From Falciphora oryzae (taxonomy: Eukaryota > Ascomycota > Sordariomycetes > Magnaporthales > Magnaporthaceae): 64,000 nt of DNA. The stretch lies in assembly GCA_000733355.1 (NCBI GenBank), contig JNVV01000001.1, forward strand, positions 4,366,069-4,430,068. Reading direction: 5' to 3'. The notes under the pieces were generated by a model that searched no databases, had not been told where the DNA came from, and worked only from the letters and a program-made list of their open reading frames with translations. Of this stretch, positions 48,396-61,031 are shown piece by piece (position 1 is the stretch's first letter; each line of letters opens with the position of its first letter). The position numbers were made by a program, and so were the translations under genes.

Positions 48396-51300
48396 TTTAA
48401 AAAAAAAAAAAAAAGAATGAAAAGAGAAGAAAAGCAAAAGCAAAAGCTCACTCGGCTGCCCTTTTTTGGGGCAAGCCTCGTTACGAAAACCCGGTTCTAA
48501 GTTAGGGTTTTCTACCTGGCCCTAAATCGCCGTCAACGGACGGATTCGAACCAGCCCTCACCCGTGGAAGAAGGTTGTGGCAATTTTTATGCCACGGTTT
48601 GCATCCGTTCGACCACTCGGTTTGCTGCTGTGAGCTGTTGGAAGCCTTCCCACTGCCTATGCATATAAGGTGTCATCCTTTCCACAATAGGAAGGAACGG
48701 GGGAACGGCGAGCAGATAGACCACCTCCTAACCATGAACCCAGTGGATGGACCCAGGCTCGGGAGGCATCCGATGAGCCCATTTTTAACTGCCTAATTTT
48801 CGTAATGCCCCCGCTCACCTAGGTATGCAAAACATCTATAGAAACCGAGCCTTACGTGCCAGGGGTTGGGTCGGATCAGGGCCGAGCCTGCCTTGTCAGG
48901 TAGAAGCAGGGTGGCAGCTCAACGTGTAAGTAACGGGAACAGTCCGGGCCGGGATGAGATGACGGGATGAGGGACAGGCAGAAGCGTGACCGGGAACAAG
49001 ATGGATTGGTAGGAAGGGGGTATGTCGGGAACGAGGTAGAAAGCCCGAAACGTGAACCTGCACGCCAGCGGGGACCCGGTTGGACTGCCGTCGCCCAGGC
49101 GCAAGGCAGCTCAGGCAGAAATCGGTGCCCCTCCAATCCCGAATCGATTGGCTGGCAAGGTGGAATAGAATAAAAGAAGAAAAACAAATCTTGCAGAAGA
49201 TGCGATGGCGTTTCGGCGGACACCGCCACGCGCCACGCAGGTGCAGCCCAGCCTTTCCTACAGTTTTTTGCAGTGCAGGGTTTACCGTTGATCACTGTTT
49301 GCTGCCCGTCTTCATCGGTTCTCAGCTTATAAGTTGGTGTGACTGGTTGGTCCAGCAGAGTAGCGCGCGGTGTGGGGCTTCCATGGCACCCTCCTACTAC
49401 TGCACGAGCTGCAGCACGAGAAATCAATGGAATGCAGCGGGTGCTCAGCCTTCCAGGCAGCTGGTGCATCCCTGCCGGTGAAACTGGGCCGTCACGGGCT
49501 TGGCCGCGGCCTGTCATCATTCTCGCAGGAGCTAAAGGGAAATGATTTTCTCGAACACCTGTCGAAGTTTGCCTGCCCAACGAATTCCACGTGGTTATCA
49601 TTTCAAACGGGCCTTCACCTCGTCTTTCAATTTAGGTCGCGACCCGCCTGTCGGTGCCTTGTGTTCAGCACACTGCAGTACCCACTCCTCGCTGCAAAGG
49701 CACCTCCTCGGTGCGGGCAGTCTGGACCTACCCAAAACGGGAGCGACTAACATCATGGCGCACGGCTGTGGTCAATGGCCGCCCTCTGCCAGCCAACCAC
49801 AGCTCACCCTCCACCTTGCTCTTTCCTTGGCCTGGACGCCTTGCGGCGCCTGGGTCGCGCACCACGCTTTGGGAAAGAGGACGAACGAGGTGATGAGGGT
49901 TTTTGCTCAGCCCGCCTCCCTGCCCACCGCTCCTGTTCCCAATGGCCTCTCCCGACCTGCCACGCAATCAGTGCGAATTGACAAAGGCTGCCCATTTCCC
50001 TTTTGCGTGTCGGCGCCTATTGGGTTCTGGCCTCGTGCGCGAGCGCCTCCAACCCGAGCCGACACACACACACTCACACCCACCCTCCAGTCCTGGGTAT
50101 CGAGGCGGTGTCGGCGCCGTGTTTTTCTGGTTTCACCGCCGGCTCCAGCTGGCCGCGTCCCTTCGCTTTTCCCATCCACGTCCTCCGTCGCGTCCCTTTT
50201 CTCTTTGCAGCACGTTGTGATTCTAATGTTGGGACCTTATCCTCCCCTTCCGTCGGAGTCGATGGCTGCTTTCCTATTTGTCCGCCTACTGCAGGCTCCA
50301 GGATGGACACCGAGTGTCCACCCCGACTTGCCTTTGCTGCTGGGCTGCCTTGGGGGGGTCATACCAACCTGCATGTCCATTTTACCTGATGCCTTAGCTT
50401 GCTCCCACCACCCCTCCCGCACGCAAATAATGCTCATGTGCTCCACGACCGGGCAACTACCGCATGGAACAGTTTCCAGAAAATGAGGCTGCCAATGAGG
50501 ACAGGCAAGGCCTGCCTGACTGGACGCCATGGTGTGAACGCATTCCAGGGTGCGCGGCGCGCCAGCGGGAAGGGGCCCCGTCCGGGCTGTGGTGTGGCCG
50601 GCTCGTCATCTTGCCCCATCGTTGGTTTGTTTGTCTGTCTGTTTTCCTGGCTTGGCTCTCTTTCCGCCCGTTCCCTCGATCCGGGTGTCCTCGCTACAAT
50701 CGTAGGCCCGCAGCGTCTCACCGAGGACACGACGATTGCGTCTCTCTCTGTCCTAGACCAGAATCATCGCACACACCCTAGTGCCGCACCCCTCCGGTAT
50801 CTTTCTCATTTTGGTTCTAGAGGAAAGGCTCTGATGGCTACCTCGAGCGGCGTGGCTGTACCTGATCTCGATATCCCACCCCCAGGCTAGTGCTGCACAT
50901 CCTTCTGTATTGATACTACCTCAAGCTCACCTCCAGTATCGGGATTGTCATTCCAACCAGAGTTTTGAATCATTATTTCATTTTTACCCCTCCTCCTCTA
51001 TTTTTTTTCTTCTTTCTTTTCTGTACCTCTGCTTGTTTTGCGCACATTTGAACTTGAACCCGGGCGCCAGGCCAGTCATATGGATTGGCGTCTGCTCGAG
51101 ACAAGCCACGTAAAAAGATCCTCCTTGCTACCATTAAAGTGCCTTTGTCGCCTCGAATTGGCTCTCCTGGACGCTGCGAGCTTGCGGCTGCAGCCACACC
51201 TTGGCCTACCTCCCTTCACCCCACTGTACTTAAAAGATCCCGGACGTCCATGATCGGGGAGCCTTCCCATCAACAGTCGGGCTGCACACCACACCACCAC

Positions 51301-51457
51301 TGCCCTTGCTCCTCCGACTCTCTCTCGAATATATATTCCCCTTGACCCCTCGTTCATCGCCACCCACAGACCTCGCCCTCCAGCCCACGGCTACCACTTA
51401 TTACTTACCACACCAGACACATCCACATTTCTACACTTCTCGTCTAGAACCGTCAGC
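48396..51457. other. long upstream region of the C2H2 transcription factor gene
   Basis: About 3 kb without a convincing gene. A tRNA-like relic may lie on the minus strand at about 48542-48620. From 49,900 to 51,450 the sequence is C/T-rich, as in long fungal 5' leaders. The open frame at 49542-50486 (314 codons) has Ser/Pro/Leu-rich composition and no domain, and is probably fortuitous. Confidence 0.5.
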
Positions 51458-52981
51458 ATGCTCCAAGGCTCGATGCAACATACAACTCTGGGCACCGAAG
51501 ACTGGACCAGCCAACGCAGCATGGGTAGTATGAAGAAAAACCACACAGCAAACAACATACCCGTCCTGCGCCAAGAGCCGGAGGAGATGACACGGCCTGT
51601 GAAGATGTCCTTCGAGACTGTCCAATGGTCCAATCCGTGCGCCAGGCCAACCCCCTGCACAAAATGCATCTTCAAGTCACCGACCGACGGAAACCAAGAC
51701 TGTCTCGATTGCTCCGCCAACTTCACGAAGTCATTGCGTGCCGCCAGCTCTGCTCCCAGCACGCCAACATTGATCACCAAGCAAGAGCCACGGGAGCCAG
51801 CAGAGCTGTTCAGCAGCGAGGCAATGGCAAGGACTATGTCCGCTATGTCATATGATAGCGCGTACGGCAGCAGCATAAACGACGGCCTGGTTAGTGGCAT
51901 GGTTGGCATGGTCGATGCGTTCCACGAGAGCTCTGGAGGGTACAGCGGATACGCCCAGACTCCCCAGATCCCGTACAGCCAGGCAACAAGCCAATACGGC
52001 TCCAATGACAGCCAGTTCGAGTACAATGTCAGCCTGTACAACGAGCCCCTGGACGCGTGCCAGGCGGTCTCACCAATGGACCAATCAATATATCCCATCC
52101 CGTCGCCTCTCATGACTTATGCTAGCTCACCTCAGCTGGAAGGCTCGGTCACTTTGTAAGTTTGCGCAACCTCTCTTCTGCGGGAATCTCACGTGGCTAA
52201 CATTCAGAATAGCATCGACACACAGCACACGATGGAGCTACCGCCCTCCCCGCCCCAGACAGCCGAGATCACGACACCCAGCCCCAAAGAGAAGTTCCAG
52301 TGCACCCAGAGCGGTTGTGGGAGGAGCTTCAGCAGGCAGGCAGATCTCCAACGGCACTACGACCATGTGCATCCTGGGCCGGATTCCACTGAAAAAGGGC
52401 ACGCCTGCGACTACCCGAGGTGCACACGACAGGTTTCCCCCTTCCGCCGCAAGGACCACTTCCGCGACCACCTGCGTGAGTTCCACAAGGAGGACCTCCT
52501 CAGGCGTGGTGGCCAAGAGACGACCGAGTGGTTCAACGACCGCAACATCAACCCGGGGGTTTGGAGGTGCGGCCGCTGCCTCCGGCGGAACAGTCTCGAC
52601 AAGCGTGGGTACACATGCTTCAAGTGCAAGGTCGACTGCGAACCAGCTAGGGTCAACTACAGACAGAAGCAGCGGCGTGCGACGGCGCCGACTTCTCGAG
52701 AAGTACGTGTGCGTGTGCCCCCGGTGCAAGGCCGAGTGCGGGTAGCCAAGAAGAGTCAACCACCACAGAGGGGAGCAGCGCGCCTCACGCAGAGCCTGGC
52801 AAGACTCAACACACTCTCCCCGAGTGCGACACCGACTGCAAACTGGCAAGGACCCTCCACGGCGCCAGCTACAGAGAGCAACATGATGATCTTTGCACCT
52901 CGCTCTCCGTACAGCGAAGTCAAGGCTCCCCTAAACGGCGTCTTCCCCTACGCAGAAGAGCAACTGCCGCTTTCTGCCTGA
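51458..52981 (+). CDS. C2H2 zinc-finger transcription factor
   Basis: Exons 51458-52155 and 52213-52981 give 488 aa; the 57-nt intron has a GCTAAC branch site and uses the AATAG acceptor, since the CATTCAG acceptor 5 nt upstream would break the frame. The N-terminal half is Ser/Gln/Tyr-rich and carries a Cys-containing patch (CARPTPCTKCIFKSP...CLDCSANF). The C-terminal half has a classical finger FQCTQSGCGRSFSRQADLQR ending in HYDHVH, a second longer finger HACDYPRC...RDHLREFH, and a Cys-rich WRCGRCLRRNSL...TCFKCKVDC element. This pairing recurs in uncharacterised fungal regulators. The unusually long gene-free upstream region suggests complex transcriptional control (inference). Confidence 0.85.
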
Positions 52982-55900
52982 TACCAACCACGCAAGTTTT
53001 CTCTGCCGCTCATTTGGGAACATCATTTCGATCTTTCAAAGTTCGATCGATCGATGGGGTCCACGATGAGGGGGCTCTCGACACCCAGCCGCCTTGTTTA
53101 TCGCGATTCTACCACCTAGCTCCTAACACTCACGTTTATTGATGATATGTTTTGTGGCCGTTTCTTGTCTGATTTTCACCCCTCTATTTGTCGCCTTCCT
53201 CTCCAAGCCCTCAGCTCAACCTGGGCAATGTCTGCCAATGCTTTTCTTCCCATGCTCGGCGAGGGTGGCTTCCTGGTTTCTTTATACCCTCCGCCGGTGG
53301 AGTTGTCACATTTCGATCGCCGTCCTACCCACGCGCCCCTCCTTTCCTGCCTTTGCGACTTCTTGGATACGAGATCCTTCTTCGACTTGTCTGCGTCTGT
53401 CTGCTCCTGCGTGCTTGGGTTTTTGTATCTTTGGTTTGGTCGCGATTCATTGCTTTTGTTACTGCTTATTCTCTTCTTTGATGTTCTGCTAAAAAGAAGA
53501 AAATTCACGAAAAAGGCAGTGGAAGGAGGTACGATGGGATTCAGGGGTGAAGGATGGTGTTTTCGGACCTGTTTGCTTTTCTACCGGGTTTGGAATGCAT
53601 TCAAATGGAGTATGGGCGGCGTTTTCTGTCAAAGGAGGAGGTATCATATGGGGGATAGAGAGTCACTCGGAAGAGGCGGGGTGACTATCTGGGGCTGTCT
53701 TTGGAAAGCCCCAGGTACGTTTTCGTTGTGATACCCGGGGTCGTTGGAACAAATGACCCCATCCCATCTTCACGCCTCGAAAACGTCAGAGCGGTCTACC
53801 TGCCTGACAGTTGAGAGAGGGAGAGAAGAAACCAACGTTTATACGACGAGCCTTCATCGCAAGGCTTGTCGTGAAGCAGTTGCCCTTCGGCCCTGGAGGC
53901 TGGATACCGCCACTGCCATAGATGATAGACCCAAACCAAAATAGATCATCAAGAGTACATAGCTCGCAGCATAGAGATACTCCTAGGCAGCAACCACCAA
54001 TCATCCAAACAGGGTACACGCTTCATCAGATTTTTGGGTGACTACCAGCCAACACCTCTTGATCTAGAACGAGGGGCTCGGGTTGAACACGCACCCCGGT
54101 CCCCGACGGGTAGACAAACGGCGGACGGCTTACCCATTGCGGCGGGAGGGAGAGCCTCCACACCAGACCATAGATGGGTGTGGTGGCACAGGCAGGTTAG
54201 CAACCCACCTCGAGTGCTCACCATGAAGGTGGGTGGGTAGGCAGGCTACAAACGTTGGCTACAAATGTTGGTCGTTGTTTGCAAAGCGTTTGTGTGCGAG
54301 TGTGACCCTGACCCTGCCTCACAGAGCACCACCATGACAGTCGCAGGGGTTGCCTTTTTTTCTTTCTTTTTTCCTTCAAATCTTTGCGAGAGGGTAATGC
54401 ATGCACCCTGCTGCAACACAGTGAGGATGTCGTGACGCCGTACGGTTTGACACACGGTTTCAAGACCGCCCTTGACATGGAGGATTTCTTCTCAGAAGCG
54501 CGGGAGAAAAAAAAAAAAAAACAGCCGCCTGGAAGGGACCCAAAGGGCGGCGGAGGATGTGATCAGAGGGAGTGTGTGGTAGCACTGCATGATGCTGATT
54601 TCTTTGCTTCTGCATGCGGTTGTCTGTCCCCTTCGGCAACATCTGTAGCGGAGGTGGAGGGAGCAGATCACTTGGCCTGCCTACTACGTCTGTAGACCGA
54701 CGTCAAGCGGCCGTGTGGGACTAGAAGGCGACCCGTCCGTGGTCCGGTTCGCACCAATTTAGCCTGCACGTGGCCTCAATCGCCAGATTTACACAGAAGG
54801 GCCCTCGGCGCTTGTTCAAGGCCGCGCGGGTCAGGGAATGGGACCGACGTTCGATCCGGCAACTGTGGTTCCATCATGGCGTGTACTCTTGTACAAACCG
54901 AACGACTCGTATGTCCGTCGTATCTCAGAGAGGGATGCCCTAGCTCCGAGCCAACTCCCGGCACGGATCTCTTCTCGAAGGGCGAAGAGCCGCCAACAAT
55001 TGTGGCGGTGGTTTTGTTTCCAATTTGGACGCATCGAGTGCCCCAACCTGATTGGAGTCGAGTCGGGCGTTCTGCAGGGCAGTTTTTCACAAGGGATGGT
55101 TGATGGTTGCTGCGCCGCAACATGACCAAACTGCAAAGCCGGATTCTGAGTCAAATGAAGACTTCCGGTTTTGCTTTTGGCTGCAGAGTGGTGGGAGATG
55201 CGGGAGATGCAGTAACAGTGCGTCCCAAGGCATGCACGCTGCGATCGGAACTGTCCACCTGCCCAATGCAAAGCAGCAGAACGCGTGCGCCTAGCCCAGC
55301 CGGATGCAGGCGGAGGGCTGCCTGCCGAGGCATTCTGCATGAGGCGCGCACCAGCTGGAATGACATTCGTACACGGACAAACGACCTTTTTTTTTTTTTT
55401 TTCCTGGCACGGCCGACATCACCATCGTCATCACTGTCGGCGTCACAGGAACACTGCCAAAGGGACGATTTCCATCATGTCGGACAATGTGATGCACTGT
55501 GCCATCTGCCCCTCTCAACCTCAATTGCCTGATCAGGACCGAGGTGCGACTTTAGTGGTCGAGCCCAGCTTCGGGCCAATGAATCCCGGCCGGCATGTTT
55601 GGCATGATCGATGGCCCCTTCCCCTCACCCGTGCCGCTCCTCCCCTCTTTTCCCCAGACTCCCTTGTGTTTTTCGGGTTTGGAGAGCCAATTGAGTCCTT
55701 TTTCGACTGGTCCTTGGCTGCTGCTCGCGAATGGCCTCATAAATACCGCAAAAAAGAGCACAGAAGAATCGTTTTCCCCAGCCCTCGAGGCTCGCTCAAA
55801 CGCCACCAGTATTCTTTATTTGCCTGCTCCGATATCAGGGCCTTACTCGCAAGGGCCTATCCATGCCATTGACGTCTTAGCTGGCCCCGCCGCGCTAGGG

Positions 55901-56319
55901 TCGAGGGACAACATCGCTCCACAGGCGTCCCAGCTCGAGAAAAAGAGCCCGCACGAGACTCCACGCTGCTGGGGCGCGAATCGCCGAAGTCGCAGGTGCG
56001 AAAGTGGGCTGCTTGTGAATATCGCAACAGACTAAAACCCTGCCGAAGCGCTTGTGTCTGTGACTCGCACTAGGGAGCCCTCCTCACTTCCAAGCGTATC
56101 CCGTGGGAGGTGATTTGCTGCTGCTGCTGCTGCTGTTTCCGGTCCGCGCCGCGCGCATCCACTACCCTCCCGAGTCCCGAGTCCCGAGAAGAACCGACGT
56201 CTCCCCGGCGTTATCCCGCTAGCCCGCTGGCGCCTCGGTCCCTCCCTGCGACAGGACATCACCCCCTGAGAAAAAACCGCCTCGTGTAATATAAAAGGCA
56301 GCTCTTGCCTCGGCCCATC
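52982..56319. other. intergenic region between the zinc-finger gene and idp1
   Basis: About 3.3 kb. Homopolymer tracts lie at about 54,508-54,522 (A) and 55,387-55,402 (T). Several open frames exist but none has recognisable protein character. A TATAAAA at 56290-56296 belongs to idp1. Confidence 0.5.
56290..56296 (+). promoter_or_regulatory. TATA box close to the first idp1 ATG
   Basis: TATAAAA lies only 24 nt before the upstream ATG (56320). Initiation 30-60 nt downstream of it would start the mRNA at or after that ATG, favouring the internal ATG at 56449. Confidence 0.5.
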
Positions 56320-57771
56320 ATGCGTCCCGCCGCCTCCCGAGTGTTCGGCCAGTCCGCGCTCCTGGCCCGCCAGCAGCTCCTCGCCCGCCCGCAACAGCCC
56401 CTCGCCGCCGCCCGACTGTGCCTGCCCTCGCTGGCGAGCCCGCGCACCATGGCGACCGCTGCAAAGATCAAGGTCAAGAACCCCGTCGTCGAGCTCGACG
56501 GGGACGAGATGACGCGCATCATCTGGCAGTCCATCAAGGACAAGTTCATCCACCCCTACCTCGACATCGACCTCAAGTACTACGACCTGGGCCTGCCCTA
56601 CCGCGACCAGACCGACGACCAGGTCACGCTCGACGCCGCCGAGGCCATCAAGAAGTACTCGGTCGGCGTCAAGTGCGCCACCATCACGCCCGACGAGGCC
56701 CGCGTCAAGGAGTTCAACCTTAAGAAGATGTGGCTGTCGCCCAACGGCACCATCCGCAATGCCCTGGGCGGCACCGTCTTCCGCGAGCCCATCGTCATTC
56801 CCCGCATCCCCCGCCTCGTCTCGGGCTGGCAGAAGCCCATCATCATCGGCCGCCATGCCTTTGGCGACCAGTACCGCGCCAAGGACCTGGTCGTCCCGGG
56901 CCCGGGCAAGCTGACCATGACCTACACGCCCGCCGGCGGCGGCAAGCCCGAGGAGATCGAGGTGTTCGAGTTCAAGAACGGCGGCGGCATCGCCCAGACC
57001 CAGTACAACACCGACGAGAGCATCACGGGCTTCGCGCACTCGAGCTTCAAGCTGGCGCTGACAAAGGGCCTGCCGCTGTACATGAGCACCAAGAACACCA
57101 TCCTCAAGAAGTACGACGGCCGCTTCAAGGACATCTTCCAGGAGCTGTACGACACCACGTACAAGGCCGAGTTCGAGGCCAAGGGCATCTGGTACGAGCA
57201 CCGCCTGATCGACGACATGGTCGCCCAGATGATCAAGAGCACCGGAGGCTACATCATGGCCCTGAAGAGTAAGAGAGGACTTCCTCCGTGACCTTTGTGA
57301 CTCGAGGAAAGGAGCAACCCAACTGACGAGTAAACCGAAACTCCAGACTACGACGGCGACGTGCAGTCTGACATCGTCGCCCAGGGCTTCGGCTCGCTGG
57401 GCCTGATGACGTCGGTGCTCATCACGCCCGACGGCAAGACGTTCGAGTCCGAGGCGGCCCACGGCACCGTGACGCGCCACTACCGCGAGCACCAGAAGGG
57501 CAAGGAGACGTCGACCAACCCCATCGCCTCCATCTTCGCCTGGACCCGGGGGCTGGTCCAGCGCGGCACCCTCGACGGCACCCCGGACGTCGTCGCCTTT
57601 GCCGAGAGCCTCGAGAAGGCCTGCGTCGACACCGTCGACATCGACGGCATCATGACCAAGGACCTGGCCCTCGCCTGCGGCAAGACGGCCCGCGAGGATT
57701 ATGTTACGACCAACGAGTACCTCGACGCCGTCGAGAGGCGGATGAAGTCGATCCTCAAGGGGAAGCTGTAG
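56320..57771 (+). CDS. idp1: NADP-dependent isocitrate dehydrogenase
   Basis: Exons 56320-57268 and 57347-57771 give 457 aa. Residues 1-43 form an Arg/Ala/Leu-rich mitochondrial presequence. The enzyme starts around [20 protein letters not shown] and has the NADP-IDH signatures [40 protein letters not shown] and [20 protein letters not shown] (assembled across the intron). It converts isocitrate to 2-oxoglutarate and supplies NADPH. A second in-frame ATG at 56449 (residue 44, MATAAKIKV) would give a leaderless form, and the C-terminal GKL resembles a weak PTS1. Single fungal idp genes are known to make mitochondrial, cytosolic and peroxisomal enzyme from alternative starts (described for Aspergillus nidulans idpA), so the same is plausible here. 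Confidence 0.97.
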
Positions 57772-58706
57772 AGCGGGGGCTTAATTGGAGATGAGAAGAG
57801 AGACTTGGATAAACCAAAGAAGGGAAGTATGGAAGAGAGACGGGGCTGTCGCAGCCCTTTCTTTTGTTTCGCATCGTCTTTTCGGCTTTCCCCAACAAAC
57901 CCGGCGACAAATCCTACCTTCGCCCCGACCTAGACCAAAACCTTGGCTAGTGCCGCCTTCTCGCTAGCGCAACTCCGCACTCTGCACTCCGCACGCAGCA
58001 TCACCGAGCGAGCGAAACAGGTTTCTGCATTGCATGACCCCTCAGCCTATGAAAAGGACGAGTTGGTCGGGAAGCATTTCGATGACTTTTTTTTGGATGT
58101 CGCATCAAGAGAAAGATTTGCTTGGGTACCTATTCTTATTGCATAGCAAGCTCCGGATGTCGGCTGACTTGTTTGGATACATCTTGGATTGCATGGATAT
58201 CATCACTGCGAGGCTTGGAGGGAGATTCTTGTAAATAGGATCCAAACGCTCTGTCGTGGTATGCATTATCAAGCAGTATATACAAGTATTTTCTGTTTCC
58301 TGATGGGTCGAGAAGTAAAAGGTTGAATGCCACCGCGGATGATAACAATGCTCTGTGCCCGTCTCCAATCTGAACAGGGACACATCAAACAAGAAAAAAA
58401 GAAAAAAAAAAGCGCTATACGCAACGGAGGCGTGGATGGCTAACCGTCAATTGATAGAGCAGGCCTATCCATCCAGTCAGTCCTTGCCGAGACTCCCATG
58501 ATTCCAACTCCAAGCGCCCAATCTTTGTGTCCATTTTTTGCCATCGCCAACCCCACAGTTCAGCGCAGCTCTAGCCTAGTCCTACACCGCTCGCAATATG
58601 TTTCACAAGTTACATTGTCCAAGTTTAAATAGAGAAAGGAAATAAGAGCAAGAGCAAGGAGAAAGCGGGACAAGAGCAAACCCGCCAAGGCGTAAGAGAA
58701 CCCCTT
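57772..58706. other. convergent intergenic region, no gene seen
   Basis: 3' flanks of idp1 (+) and the Iec3-like gene (-). An A-tract lies at about 58,393-58,411. Confidence 0.6.
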
Positions 58707-60249
58707 CTATTCGATCTCGTCCGTGTCGGGCTCGTCAACCGCCTCGGCGGTAGACAGGTGGCTCCTGCGCGCCTTTGCGCCGCGGCCCGTCGCCGTCGGG
58801 GTGACGTCGCCGTCCCCGCCGCCCTCGCTCTTACGCTTGGATTTCTTGGACGGCCTGCTCGAGCCGCCCTTGGGCCGGTAGCCCGAGTCGTCGTCGGCAG
58901 GCCGCTTGCGCTTACCGGCGGCCGCCTTGCCCGCGGTCGGGGTCGCGGCGACGGCAGCGTCGAGCGACATGGTCTCGTCGTCGTCGTCGTGTGTCGCGAC
59001 GCTGGCGCCGTCGCCCATGTCCGAGGCCGCGATCATCGACGCCGACAACGACGACCGCGCCGCAGCCGCCGGCCGCTTGGTGCCCCTAGCGCCGCCCGCC
59101 GCCGACGACCGCCTGTTGGCCGTGGGCGTCGTAGTCCCCTTGGCCGCGGCTCTCCTGTCGGCCGCGCCGCCGACCGACTTGCGGCTGCGCGTCGCCGAGC
59201 CCGGCGCGGCCTTGTCGCCCACCGGCAGCCGGCCCTTGTGGCTCCCGCCGTTGTGAGCGTGGTGGTCGTCATCGTCGCCGTTCTCCTTGTCCGCCGACGC
59301 CTCGCTGTCCTGCAGGAACGTCTTGGGCGCGTGCTTGCGCAGCCAGTTGTAGACGCTGGTCGGGTTGCGCAGCGCAAAGTCGCGGCTGGCGGCTGACATG
59401 GCCTCGTCGGCGGCGGTGGCGGCAGCCGCGCCTCTCGAGCGCCCCTCGCCTCCGCGCTCGGTCTTCCTGCCGTTTGTGATGCCGTTGGTCGCGGCGCCGT
59501 TGTTGCTGCTGGCCTCCTGCAGCGCGGTGAGGGCCTTGGGCGCGAGGGTGGGCAGTTGGGGTAGAGCCGGGGCGTCCAGGTCTTGGCGACGCTGGGCGAC
59601 GCGGCGGTCTGCCTCCCACAGGTAGTTGTCGATGTCGTCGGCGGTCAGGAAGGATGCCGGGTGGCTGGCCTGGGATGGGTCGATGATGGCGCCGGGGAAT
59701 CCCTCGGTGCCAGCCTCCAGGTCGGAGACGACCTCGGGGAACAGGCGCGCCGCGGCTGCGTATTTGTGGTGCGGCACCTTTTCTAGTAGCTCGGCGAAGG
59801 ACTTCCCGGGTCGCGGTGTGTCGTCATCCCCTGCGTCTGCTCGGCGCGGGCGGTCGATAGGCAGGGTGGGCTCATCGGGCATGTCCTTGGGCCTGTTTGG
59901 TAGGCTCAGGTCGAAACGCTTGTCGCTCGGGATCTGGGGCGCGTTGTTGAGGTCTAGGAGCATATCGAGAAGACGGCTAGAGTTGAACAAGATTAGACAA
60001 GCTGCGGATGTGGTCGTGTCAATGAACAAACACGTACTCAATCTCGATGGCGATGCGTTTGTTGGTGTCGATGGCCTTCTGTTCCCTGCGGTAGAGCTCT
60101 TCGCTGTCGCGCATCTTGCGGTCGAAGTTATCGCGCATCTTTCTGTACTTCTTCTTCCATGACTTGTACGACCCCTTGGATCTGTCGCCGCCGTTCCCGA
60201 CGTCCTCCATTTGGAGGTCCGACTGGGACGCCGTCGCATCGTCATCCAT
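58707..60249 (-). CDS. INO80 chromatin-remodelling complex subunit, Iec3-like
   Basis: Exons 60249-60038 and 59976-58707 give 493 aa; the intron is 61 nt and splicing restores IAIEIDRLLDMLLDLN. The conserved N-terminal block SYKSWKKKYRKMRDNFDRKM with EELYRREQKAIDTNKRI forms a coiled coil and matches the fungal Iec3 family of INO80 subunits. A mid-region VYNWLRKHAPKTFLQ is a second conserved patch. The remainder is disordered, Ala/Arg/Lys-rich with several basic nuclear-localisation candidates (KRKRP, KKSKRK) and an acidic end (DEPDTDEIE). It probably helps anchor or regulate INO80 on nucleosomes. Assignment rests on the N-terminal block only. Confidence 0.72.
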
Positions 60250-61031
60250 CGCGAGGCCGTGGTATTACAGGCCAGGATGTGTGTGGTAGGGAGTTCCAGA
60301 CGCGATTGATGATTGTCTAGATCTTGGGAGGGAGGTTGTTCGAAGCTGCATAAAATCGAGGTTGATGCAAGGCGCGTTGGATTGAACTGGCGTGATGTAG
60401 TGATGGTGGTTTGAAATTTTTTGCCTTCTTTGAAGCTGCGCCACATGCAAGGGTTGATGGGGATTCTGGGATTCTGGAGCAGGACACGGTCGTGTCGTGA
60501 TGCATGCTTCGCCCGTGCCTCATTGAATTTGCTGCTTCCAACCGCGCGTCCCGTCGACGAGCAGCGCTGCAGCCAGCTTCCTTCCCACCCCTTCTCCCTG
60601 CCCGGGTCGTCGATGGATGCAACCAGTGGGGCGGCGCAGCTTGCTCCAGGGGCCCTGGCTAGCGGGTGATTGCCCAACCAACCAGTGGGCGGCATTGGCA
60701 GCCCACCCGCCTCAGAAGTGAAGCTTTTCGGCGGGGGGTTGCCCGTTGCCATGTTGCTCTGCTGAGACCAAAAGCAGGACGGCCTCTTTTCTAATCCTCG
60801 GCGCCTGCTGTTTTGCACAAACCATCCCACAGCCTGGCCGTCATACACGAGGGCCATTGACGCGGGAAAACACACCAGGCGCAAATCATAACCGCCACAG
60901 CGTCCGCTTTTCGGCCTCATCAACCCCCACTTCCCACCACCTGCACCCCCTCCGAGCGCCGCCCCTCCCGCAGGCAAAGAGGCAGCCTTCCCACCCGCCT
61001 CGCTCCTCCCCATCCATCCCCTCTCTATTGC
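60250..61031. other. divergent promoter region
   Basis: About 780 bp shared by the Iec3-like gene (-) and MYG1 (+). C-rich stretches precede the MYG1 start. No other gene is visible. Confidence 0.6.

Noticed and set aside
49542..50486. 314-codon plus-strand ORF
   Set aside because: No domain, biased Ser/Pro/Leu composition matching C/T-rich DNA, and competing open frames on both strands.
53147..53731. 194-codon plus-strand ORF after the zinc-finger gene
   Set aside because: It lies in the presumed 3' UTR, shows no recognisable protein, and overlaps other random frames.
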